A stretch of 7,266 nt of DNA from Bacteroidales bacterium UBA1733 (lineage in GTDB: Bacteria > Bacteroidota > Bacteroidia > Bacteroidales > UBA3663): the NCBI GenBank assembly GCA_002315795.1, contig DCIF01000078.1, positions 1-7,266 on the forward strand. Direction: 5' to 3'. A program made the position numbers and the translations under genes. The notes under the pieces are model-generated. The model was not told the origin of the DNA, did no database searches, and saw nothing but the letters and a program-made list of their open reading frames with translations. Positions 1-5,997 of the stretch are shown here, in pieces; the stretch's first letter is position 1, and every line of letters starts with the position of its first letter.

Positions 1-560
1 AGAAGGCGCATCCTGATGTCTTTAATCTGATGCTTCAGATTTTTGACGAAGGCCATCTGACCGATTCTTTAGGCCGTAAAGTCTCTTTTAAGAATACGAT
101 TATCATACTTACGAGCAATGTCGGCAGCCGCCAGCTGAAGGATTTCGGCAATGGCATCGGCTTTTCAGCTCGCTCAGAGGAACAAGATAATGATCTGGCA
201 AGAGGTGTCATTACCAAGGCCCTGCAGAAAACTTTCTCCCCTGAGTTCCTGAACCGTATTGATGACATCATCCATTTTGAACAGCTCAATCAGGAAAGCA
301 TCCGCCGTATTGTCGATATCGAGCTCATGGGCTTGCTGCAACGCATTGAAACATTGGGCAACAAAGTAGTAGTAACTGATGCTGCCAAGGATTTCCTCGG
401 GCAGAAAGGCTATGACAAGCAGTATGGTGCCCGTCCTTTGAAGCGTGCCGTTCAGCAGTATGTCGAAGACCTTTTGTGTGAGAGTATGCTCGCACACCAG
501 GGAGAGAAAGATCTTGTGTTTACCATAGATGTTGAAGACGATAAGACCGTAGTAAAATGA
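1..560 (+). CDS. clpC: ClpC, ATPase subunit of the Clp protease, C-terminal part (5' end outside window)
   Basis: This is the end of a Hsp100/AAA+ unfoldase that feeds proteins to ClpP in the cytoplasm. The frame is open from base 3 ([10 protein letters not shown], typical of the second AAA+ module), so the ATG at 30 is internal. Visible parts are the sensor-1 stretch ILTSN (Asn at 117-119), an IGF tripeptide (156-164) at the position of the ClpP-docking VGF/LGF loop of ClpC, the arginine-finger stretch FLNRID (Arg at 255-257) and the sensor-2 stretch YGARPLKRA (Arg at 432-434). The IGF loop and the short ending similar to DVEDGEFVVK favour ClpC over ClpB. ClpX is excluded by the overall sequence. 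The Walker motifs and the first AAA+ module lie outside the window. The stop overlaps the hisB start as ATGA, so the two genes are probably translationally coupled. No damage is seen in the visible part. Confidence 0.93.
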   Translation, partial: KAHPDVFNLMLQIFDEGHLTDSLGRKVSFKNTIIILTSNVGSRQLKDFGNGIGFSARSEEQDNDLARGVITKALQKTFSPEFLNRIDDIIHFEQLNQESIRRIVDIELMGLLQRIETLGNKVVVTDAAKDFLGQKGYDKQYGARPLKRAVQQYVEDLLCESMLAHQGEKDLVFTIDVEDDKTVVK

Positions 561-1687
561 AGAAAATACTTTTTATAGATCGTGATGGCACGCTCGTCGT
601 TGAGCCACCAGTCACCGAACAGATTGATAGTTTCGAACAGGTAGAGTTCCTGCCTCGTGTCATACAGAACCTGTCTTTCATCCGTCATACGCTCGATTTT
701 GACTTTGTCATTGTTTCTAATCAGGACGGCTTAGGAACCGATGCTAATCCACGTGACCGATTTGAGAAGATCAATGATCTCATCCTGCGTATTTTCCATA
801 CTGAGGGTGTAGATTTTGAGGAGCAGTATTACGATGAGCACTACCCTGAGGACAATCATCCGAACCGTAAGCCAGGAACGGGCATGCTCCGGAAGTTCAT
901 CGAGGGCAACGGCACTGAGTATGATCTGGCCAACAGTTATGTGATTGGTGATCGTCTCAGCGACTATGAGCTGGCACAGAACCTCGGTTGCAAAGCCATC
1001 CTGATCGATGCGGAAGGCGCACAGAACAGCCAGATGGACCTCTCGCCGAATGCCCCACTCACCGTGGTCAAAGATTGGGATCAGATTGCTGCTTATCTCT
1101 TTGCCGGTGAACGCAGAGCAGAAGTACGTCGCACCACCAAGGAAACAGACATCCATATCCAAATCGACCTAGATGGTACGGGTCGCACTGATATCAGTAC
1201 CGGATTAGGCTTCTTTGATCACATGCTTGAACAGATTGGCAAGCACAGTGGCATGGATCTCAGCATCCACGTCAAGGGAGATCTCAACGTTGATGAGCAT
1301 CATACCATCGAAGATACCGGCATTGCGCTTGGTGAGTGCATCGCTAAGGCTTTAGGTAATAAACGTGGCATCGGCCGTTATGGTTTCTCCCTGCCTATGG
1401 ACGATTGTCTCTGTTCTGTTGCCCTCGACTTCGGTGGTCGCCCATGGCTGGTGTGGGATGCTGAGTTCCATCGCGAGAAGGTGGGCGACATGCCTACCGA
1501 AATGTTCCTGCATTTCTTTAAGTCTTTCTCAGACAGTGCCCGTATCAATCTAAATATCAAGGCCGAAGGAGAGAACGAGCACCATAAGATTGAGGGCATC
1601 TTCAAAGCGCTTGCGCGCTCACTGCAAATGGCCATCAGACGTGATATCCATCACTTCCAGCTGCCTTCATCGAAAGGGGTTTTGTAA
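557..1687 (+). CDS. hisB: HisB, bifunctional histidinol-phosphatase / imidazoleglycerol-phosphate dehydratase
   Basis: HisB catalyses two steps of histidine synthesis: dehydration of imidazoleglycerol phosphate, and dephosphorylation of histidinol phosphate. At 376 residues it is a usual length for the fused enzyme. Residues 1 to about 170 form a HAD phosphatase: nucleophile motif DRDGT (Asp8, Asp10), SNQDG (Ser54), RKPGTG (Lys105) and GDRLSD (Asp132, Asp136). Residues from about 187 form the dehydratase, with FFDHML (His222), DEHHTIED (His248, His249) and NEHHKIEG (His342, His343), the paired metal-binding histidine motifs, and the typical SSKGVL ending. The zinc loop of the phosphatase is altered: the expected CxH...CxC pattern reads D93-E-H95...H101-P-N103, so only one canonical ligand, His95, remains. 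The start is fixed by the ATGA overlap with clpC. No other his gene is in view. Both activities look intact by core motifs; the metal site of the phosphatase is uncertain. Confidence 0.96.
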   Translation: MKKILFIDRDGTLVVEPPVTEQIDSFEQVEFLPRVIQNLSFIRHTLDFDFVIVSNQDGLGTDANPRDRFEKINDLILRIFHTEGVDFEEQYYDEHYPEDNHPNRKPGTGMLRKFIEGNGTEYDLANSYVIGDRLSDYELAQNLGCKAILIDAEGAQNSQMDLSPNAPLTVVKDWDQIAAYLFAGERRAEVRRTTKETDIHIQIDLDGTGRTDISTGLGFFDHMLEQIGKHSGMDLSIHVKGDLNVDEHHTIEDTGIALGECIAKALGNKRGIGRYGFSLPMDDCLCSVALDFGGRPWLVWDAEFHREKVGDMPTEMFLHFFKSFSDSARINLNIKAEGENEHHKIEGIFKALARSLQMAIRRDIHHFQLPSSKGVL

Positions 1688-1707
1688 TATCGAGTGACAT
1701 TACAAAA
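1680..1707 (+). repeat. Weak AT-rich inverted repeat at the hisB stop codon
   Basis: TTTTGTAAT (1680-1688) is the exact reverse complement of ATTACAAAA (1699-1707), with a 10-base loop. The left arm contains the hisB TAA stop. The stem is AT-rich and weak, so by itself it is unlikely to stop transcription. It may add a 3' end structure to the hisB message ahead of the strong hairpin 25 bases further on. It could also be chance. Confidence 0.4.
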
Positions 1708-1731
1708 TACAAATGTATAAGTAGATAATAA

Positions 1732-1776
1732 GCCACCCCTGCTACAAAACATAGTAGCAGGGGTGGTATCATTTTT
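1732..1776 (+). terminator. Strong hairpin terminator between convergent hisB and nagB
   Basis: A perfect 13-bp stem, CCACCCCTGCTAC (1733-1745) with GTAGCAGGGGTGG (1754-1766), closes an 8-base loop; a G-T pair at 1732/1767 can extend it. On the plus strand it is followed by TATCATTTTTAC, a short T tract, as expected for intrinsic termination of clpC-hisB. On the minus strand it lies about 42 bases past the nagB stop with a T-moderate flank, so it may serve both genes. The stem is GC-rich compared with its AT-rich surroundings, which supports a selected structure. Confidence 0.88.
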
Positions 1777-1808
1777 ACATTTTATCTGAAGTTTCAGACA
1801 CAGGAAGC

Positions 1809-2600
1809 TTACAGATTACCACGCTCTTTGTCGAGATAATACTTATAAGTACCTACGGTCAACTCATCGCAGGCAGGTTCGTCACATACGACGATGGCAT
1901 GTGGATGGAGCTGCAACATGCTGGCTGTCCACTTGTGACTGATATCGCCATCAATGATGTGCTTCAAAGCACGTGACTTGTGGTGGCCATTACATACAAG
2001 AAGAACCTCCTTAGCAGCCATCACAGTGCCGATACCTACGGTAAGAGCCTGAGAAGGAACCTTTGACATATCGCCATCGAAGAAACGGCTGTTAGCAATC
2101 ATCGTATCGGTAGTGAGAGTCTTGACACGAGTCTTAGAGGTAAGTGAGCTACCCGGCTCGTTAAATGCCAAGTGGCCATCAGGGCCTACACCACCCATGA
2201 AAAGATCAATGCCACCTGCATCTTCAATAGCTTTTTCATAATTCTCGCACTCTACCTTCAGATCGGGTGCATTGCCATTGAGGATATGCACATTCTCCTT
2301 CTTGATATCAATATGAGAGAAGAAGTTTATCCACATGAACGAATGATAAGACTCTGGGTGCTCCTCAGGAAGGTTGACATACTCGTCCATGTTGAATGTA
2401 ATGACATTCTGGAAAGAGATCTTTCCTTCTTTGTTCAGACGAATCAGCTCCTTGTAAAGACCGATAGGTGAAGAGCCGGTAGGACATCCTAACTTAAATG
2501 GCTTTTCTGGTGTTGGGTTTGCTTCAATAATTCGGTTAGCAACATAGGTTGCTGCCCATACTGACATCTTGTCGTAGTCAGGTTCAATGATTACTCGCAT
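1809..2600 (-). CDS. nagB: NagB, glucosamine-6-phosphate deaminase
   Basis: NagB converts glucosamine 6-phosphate to fructose 6-phosphate and ammonia, the step that passes amino sugars such as N-acetylglucosamine into glycolysis. The 263 residues align with E. coli NagB (266) almost without gaps. Visible motifs are the phosphate-binding PTGSSP (40-45), FNMDEY with catalytic Asp72, GPDGHLAFNEP with Asp141, His143 and Glu148, and SRFFDGD. Residues equivalent to the E. coli allosteric site are kept (Ser151, Ser152, Arg158, Lys160, Thr161, Tyr254), so activation by N-acetylglucosamine 6-phosphate is plausible. The ATG at 2600 gives the usual MRVII start; it is preceded by an A-rich stretch and no Shine-Dalgarno. 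The gene has its own promoter and stands alone: no nagA, nagE or sugar kinase is in the window. Confidence 0.97.
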   Translation of the reverse strand: MRVIIEPDYDKMSVWAATYVANRIIEANPTPEKPFKLGCPTGSSPIGLYKELIRLNKEGKISFQNVITFNMDEYVNLPEEHPESYHSFMWINFFSHIDIKKENVHILNGNAPDLKVECENYEKAIEDAGGIDLFMGGVGPDGHLAFNEPGSSLTSKTRVKTLTTDTMIANSRFFDGDMSKVPSQALTVGIGTVMAAKEVLLVCNGHHKSRALKHIIDGDISHKWTASMLQLHPHAIVVCDEPACDELTVGTYKYYLDKERGNL

Positions 2601-2692
2601 ACTTTTTTAGTTATTAATTGTAATGAATGCTCTTCAGGACCTGCTACCAAAAAGTATAAACGGAGGGGTTTCCCAAAGTAGATTTGATTGCG

Positions 2693-2723
2693 CAAAGATA
2701 AGTTTTTTTTGGCAATATTCAAA
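2693..2723 (-). promoter_or_regulatory. Bacteroidota-type promoter of nagB
   Basis: Read on the minus strand, TTTG (2720-2723) is followed by 19 bases and then TATCTTTG (2693-2700). This matches the known Bacteroidetes consensus of TTTG at -33 and TAnnTTTG at -7 with about 19 bases between. Transcription would start near 2685, giving a leader of about 85 bases before the nagB ATG at 2600. This is the best-formed promoter in the window. Confidence 0.8.
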
Positions 2724-2777
2724 ACGATGTCTAAAAAAATGTGAATGATTTTAAACAATTCCTACAAAAAGATGTCT
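2720..2777. repeat. 13-bp direct repeat upstream of nagB
   Basis: CAAAACGATGTCT (2720-2732) and CAAAAAGATGTCT (2765-2777) are in the same orientation, differ at one base and are 45 bases apart. The copy nearer nagB covers the -33 TTTG element of its promoter. Such placement would suit a regulator binding site, but the sequence is AT-rich and no partner protein is identified. Confidence 0.4.
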
Positions 2778-2799
2778 TTGAACCACAAATAAACGGGTT

Positions 2800-2815
2800 T
2801 TAAGATTGTTCTTAA
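2800..2815 (-). terminator. Possible weak terminator just after the ccsA-like gene
   Basis: Six-base arms TTAAGA (2800-2805) and TCTTAA (2810-2815) close a 4-base loop, directly downstream of the minus-strand stop at 2820. The stem has no strong GC pairing and the following tract is not a clean run of T, so efficient termination is doubtful. Some readthrough into nagB is possible. Confidence 0.3.
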
Positions 2816-2819
2816 CTTC

Positions 2820-4037
2820 TCACTGCGTGTAGGTATGCAAACTCGCGGCCGCTGAAGGAAGATAGTTGACGCCATACCAGGTAATCTGTAACGCCAGGAA
2901 TGCCAGTAGAATGACAGCTAGTGCCTTGACACCTCGACAATCGGCCAGATGCAGGTATCCGAGGCTCAGGAACCAGGTTACAGCAGCCCAGTTCTCCTTT
3001 GGATCCCATGCCCAATAGTCGCCCCATGCCTGTCGGGCCCAGACAGATCCAGTCAGCATACCGATGATGAGCAGTGCGCACGAAGACCGCATCAAGCCAT
3101 CGACCAGTTTCTCTTCCTTGATATATCGCATAAACAATGTGGCCAATAGTGCCATGGCCATGAGCGAGTATGCCACCATATAGATAAATATATGAGGCAC
3201 AAACCACCAGGAACGGAGGGCGGGCATCATGGTGCCTAAGTTAATCTTTGCCACCGTGAGACAGGTGAAGAGCACGGTGAGAACGAGTGTCACAGGAATG
3301 GTCACCTTGGCTTTCCATTTACCATAGAGCAGAAATGCAGAACCCATCACCAGTAGCAGCATCCCGACATAAACCAGAGGGAGCCAAGGATCGCGCACCA
3401 GTTGCAGGATGGTGTATCTCTGCTCCATAGGGTCATAGCTGTCCTGATAGATCGAGTAGCCAGCGAAGGAACAAGGATGGTTGACCGATGTCTGCATCTT
3501 CTCCCCTCCTACCACAAGGCTGCTGGTAAACTGCTTCGGACTCATCGCATCCTCATAATAGTCAATCCAGAACTCCTCTAATGTAACCTCAAAAGGCAGC
3601 ATCACCACCATACCATCAGCAGTATATGCCAGTTGTTCTGTCTGCCCTTTGCCCACAATCAGTTTTAACTTCTGAACGTCTGGTGACCCGAACAGAGAGG
3701 CCCACAGTATGATCAAAATCCCCAGATGGTTGAGCACAAAGCCCAGTTTTCGCTTATGCCTAATTCCGTCGAGCAGAGCCAATCCCAGTGACAACAAGAG
3801 TGTGAGGACATACACCAGAAAGACCAACGACCTATGCACAGGCACTGACCATGTTCCTTCCACAGCAAGCAGCAATGCACCTATGGCTAGCAGGACCAAG
3901 GCCATCTTCGTACTACTCAAGACCTGGATCCACTGAGCCTCATGAGCATAATGATAGACGGCAAATACTGACAACATAAAAACTGCTGCCAGTAATGCCG
4001 AAGATGGGAATGTCAATGCATTAGCCAATGCGTCCAT
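2820..4037 (-). CDS. ccsA: Compact ResB/CcsA-type cytochrome c biogenesis protein (System II haem delivery)
   Basis: This is a multi-pass inner-membrane protein that would carry haem across the membrane and attach it to exported apocytochromes c. The N-terminal part (about 1-240) resembles ResB/CcsB: four membrane segments (near 13-30, 45-61, 70-90, 98-117), with His104 in NHLG, then an outer loop with LPFEVTLEEFWIDYY and VNHPCSFAGYSIYQ (His187) and a further segment at 220-238. The C-terminal part is CcsA-like. Its WWD signature runs from Trp338 to Trp355 (WGDYWAWD, then KENW), flanked by the two expected histidines, His282 in VPHIFIY and His401 in SLHTY. At 405 residues it is far shorter than fused CcsBA proteins of about 900, because the ResB loop is reduced. 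The ATG at 4037 lies 30 bases after the stop of the secreted-protein gene before it, so it is probably in that operon. No cytochrome gene is in view. Confidence 0.88.
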   Translation of the reverse strand: MDALANALTFPSSALLAAVFMLSVFAVYHYAHEAQWIQVLSSTKMALVLLAIGALLLAVEGTWSVPVHRSLVFLVYVLTLLLSLGLALLDGIRHKRKLGFVLNHLGILIILWASLFGSPDVQKLKLIVGKGQTEQLAYTADGMVVMLPFEVTLEEFWIDYYEDAMSPKQFTSSLVVGGEKMQTSVNHPCSFAGYSIYQDSYDPMEQRYTILQLVRDPWLPLVYVGMLLLVMGSAFLLYGKWKAKVTIPVTLVLTVLFTCLTVAKINLGTMMPALRSWWFVPHIFIYMVAYSLMAMALLATLFMRYIKEEKLVDGLMRSSCALLIIGMLTGSVWARQAWGDYWAWDPKENWAAVTWFLSLGYLHLADCRGVKALAVILLAFLALQITWYGVNYLPSAAASLHTYTQ

Positions 4038-4067
4038 ATAGACAGGATTAGAAAGGCTGCATTCTGA

Positions 4068-4982
4068 TTAAAAAACCTCTACTGCCAGTTCAGCGCCATT
4101 ATCGAAGGCCTGCTTGATGAGGTCGGCTCCCTTCTTAAGTTCGACAGAAGTAATGTCATCGCCAAGAACCTCTGCTACCCTACCACGGCCGATGTACTTA
4201 CGTGCAATGCGGCCAGCGATACGGCGGACGGTATAGACATTACACGTATAGCCGGTGCCAAGGCCGTTAGCGCTACCCAGATCGATGAATATCTCCTTGA
4301 GTTTCTGTTTTTTTCCTTTTTCGAAGCCCTTCTCGAGCATGTGTCCACGCAGAGGATACCAGCGGTTAAAGATATTGATGGTATAGACACCGAGATTGTA
4401 GATCGTACGGTTCTTAGCACCTTCGAAGGTCTCATATTCACTCGCCCATGTATCGCTGGTGACCTGACGGCTGGCCTTGATCTCACCAGTTTTAGGATCA
4501 GTGAGATAGACGAAAGCGCTGATGGTGATGAGCTTATCTGAGTAGTTGTTATGCATACGCACGGTGGTGTTGCAACCCGTAATAGTGGCCGTAAGCTCAA
4601 GGCATGGATGGCTGTCGAGCTGCTGCTGGGTAAAGTCATCGGCTACCAGTTGGAAGCGCAAGGCCTTGCTGGCTGCTTGCTGCAGTGTCTCAATAGCAGG
4701 GGCTACCATACTCTCATCTTCAACGGGAACCGAGGTGGTATTAGATTTTGTAGCCACCGACGAAAGAACATCAACGACAATCGACGTTGCCTTTTCGGAA
4801 ACCTTCTTTGGCACATATTTGATTTCACCTACACGCACATAAATCTTAGGGTTCTCATAAACCAGGAGCTGCTCTAACGATGCCACAGACTCGCTTGAGG
4901 TGTCATCCTGAGCCATCACAGCGCAGGTACCGAACACCAGCAGAAATAAAAGAATTAGCTTTTTCATCCTTTTTTTTATCAT
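4068..4982 (-). CDS. Secreted protein with FlgT/CsgG-like C-terminal domain (paralogue 1)
   Basis: I do not recognise a named family with certainty. The 304-residue product has a Sec signal peptide (hydrophobic 8-19) with likely cleavage VMA|QDD after residue 24 and no proper lipobox, so it should be periplasmic or exported. A middle alpha/beta region (about 45-210) is followed by a C-terminal domain (about 212-304) with FIDLGSANGLGTGY (232-245) and a strand ending NVY, the pattern of the FlgT C-terminal domain also seen on CsgG-like proteins. A basic stretch, RRIAGRIARKYIGRGR (253-268), sits in this domain and is missing from the paralogue. Four motifs line up in order with the neighbouring gene, so the pair arose by duplication. 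The gap to that gene is six bases with the ATG at 4982; the ATG at 4967 (MKKLIL) is a reasonable alternative start. Function is unknown. Confidence 0.85.
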   Translation of the reverse strand: MIKKRMKKLILLFLLVFGTCAVMAQDDTSSESVASLEQLLVYENPKIYVRVGEIKYVPKKVSEKATSIVVDVLSSVATKSNTTSVPVEDESMVAPAIETLQQAASKALRFQLVADDFTQQQLDSHPCLELTATITGCNTTVRMHNNYSDKLITISAFVYLTDPKTGEIKASRQVTSDTWASEYETFEGAKNRTIYNLGVYTINIFNRWYPLRGHMLEKGFEKGKKQKLKEIFIDLGSANGLGTGYTCNVYTVRRIAGRIARKYIGRGRVAEVLGDDITSVELKKGADLIKQAFDNGAELAVEVF

Positions 4983-4988
4983 TTTTTG

Positions 4989-5822
4989 TCAATATGGTTT
5001 CGTCTTGATAGTGAGATGTTGCCCCGCTTCGAGAGCTTTCTCTATCTTCTTATTGCCTTTTGTGATAGAGCAGACGCTCACATCGTCACCTTCTGTATTG
5101 ATGAGCTTCAAGGTTCCGATTTCCTCTTGTTTTCCATCTTTATCAACATAGACAGCGAAGTGATAGCCCTTTTCGACTTTATGCATTTCGCCCAGATCAA
5201 TATAGCATTGTTTCTCCTTCACCTTGCCATTAAGCTGTTCGACACCCTTCTGTAGAATTGAACCGGTAATCGGGAAATTGGCCAGGAGGAAATGGAGTGT
5301 GGTAGAAGTCACATCGTTATGGAGCGAAGCAATGGCCTCGGCCTTTGTAGCATTCGAGTTTCTGACCGATCCGCAAGTGAAGTGTTCTCTGTGGGTTGCC
5401 TTTCCGGTCTTGGTGTTGACGATGATCAGCTCTACATTCGCATCGGCGATGGCATTATCGCCATTGCCTGACATGACATCCATGAGTTTGGCATCAAGCC
5501 TGTAGCAAACCTCCTCAGTCAGTTCCTGAGGTGCTTCGCCTTGCTGATGGATAAGACGGCCATGATGAACGGCGGCCGCATGAATAGCTTCTGTAATACC
5601 TTCTACCAGCGACTTATCCTCCACTCTAAGCTCTTTGGTAGGGGTGTTCAGAAAGGCACCGGCAATACCGAGCACTTTAGTAGTCTTGCTTGGCGCCTGG
5701 TATTCTACCTTACCGTTATAGAACTTCACTTTCGGATTGAGATCATCCTGGGCAAAGAGCAGGTGCGTGAAAGACAGAGTCAGCGTGAGCAGGAATGCTC
5801 TCAAAACATTTGACTTTTTCAT
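4989..5822 (-). CDS. Secreted protein with FlgT/CsgG-like C-terminal domain (paralogue 2)
   Basis: This is the first gene of the probable operon and is also unnamed. Its 277 residues begin with a clear signal peptide (basic MKKSNVLR, hydrophobic core 9-22, cleavage LFA|QDD after residue 24). The mature N-terminal region (about 30-185) contains VEDKSLVEGITEAI (67-80) and NTKTG (136-140). The C-terminal domain (about 187-277) contains SILQKGVE, YIDLGEMHKVEKGY (207-220), FAVY and a last strand that ends TIKTK. This resembles the small beta domain of FlgT, which follows a fold related to TolB, CsgG and LpoB in some envelope proteins. That assignment is from pattern only. Flagella are not expected here, so a role in envelope or outer-membrane assembly is more likely than motility. 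A TATATTTG promoter element lies about 70 bases upstream of the ATG. Confidence 0.86.
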   Translation of the reverse strand: MKKSNVLRAFLLTLTLSFTHLLFAQDDLNPKVKFYNGKVEYQAPSKTTKVLGIAGAFLNTPTKELRVEDKSLVEGITEAIHAAAVHHGRLIHQQGEAPQELTEEVCYRLDAKLMDVMSGNGDNAIADANVELIIVNTKTGKATHREHFTCGSVRNSNATKAEAIASLHNDVTSTTLHFLLANFPITGSILQKGVEQLNGKVKEKQCYIDLGEMHKVEKGYHFAVYVDKDGKQEEIGTLKLINTEGDDVSVCSITKGNKKIEKALEAGQHLTIKTKPY

Positions 5823-5889
5823 TATATTATTCGAACTTTATCAACAAAAAATGTTTATAATAGTGTTTGCGCATGTAAAAAACTGTGTG

Positions 5890-5897
5890 CAAATATA
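5890..5897 (-). promoter_or_regulatory. -7 promoter element for the secreted-protein / ccsA operon
   Basis: The minus strand reads TATATTTG here, matching TAnnTTTG. A TTG about 16 bases upstream is closer than the usual 19 to 21, so the -33 element is weak. The predicted transcript would begin near 5883 and have a leader of roughly 60 bases before the ATG at 5822. No other promoter is evident before the two genes that follow. Confidence 0.6.
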
Positions 5898-5918
5898 AGA
5901 AATTCTACAAGAACAAGT

Positions 5919-5971
5919 GTCCTCAACCCACAAAAAAAGCACAAAATGGCCTGATTTTGTTGTTTGAGGAC
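5919..5971 (-). terminator. Nested inverted repeats with T run behind the BASS transporter gene
   Basis: An inner hairpin, ACAAAAT (5941-5947) with ATTTTGT (5954-5960), is followed on the minus strand by seven T residues (5932-5938), giving an intrinsic-terminator layout for the transporter transcript, which stops at 5998. An outer pair, GTCCTCAA (5919-5926) and TTGAGGAC (5964-5971), encloses the hairpin and its T run. The inner stem is AT-rich, so its strength is uncertain. The outer right-to-left arm ends about 20 bases upstream of the next -7 element. Confidence 0.55.
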
Positions 5972-5997
5972 TACTTTATTTGAGTTTTTCGCGATTT

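Noticed and set aside
731..1162. Long open frame on the minus strand inside hisB
   Set aside because: It lies entirely antisense to a clearly conserved enzyme and its product has no recognisable domain.
2844..2853. GCGGCCGC palindrome, also found near 5573
   Set aside because: Both copies lie in coding sequence and are simple restriction-site palindromes with no shared context.
2812..3207. Open frame on the minus strand in a second frame over the end of the ccsA-like gene
   Set aside because: The other frame holds the WWD motif and both histidines; this one has no conserved pattern.
4037..4070. Paralogue 1 and the ccsA-like gene are in the same frame, separated by one TAA, as if a broken fusion
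   Set aside because: Sharing a frame has a one-in-three chance, the spacer encodes nothing conserved, and both proteins look complete.
4175..4639. Open frame within paralogue 1 in another frame
   Set aside because: The product is a low-complexity Ser/Arg/Pro-rich sequence typical of a shadow frame, while the main frame has a signal peptide and motifs shared with its neighbour.
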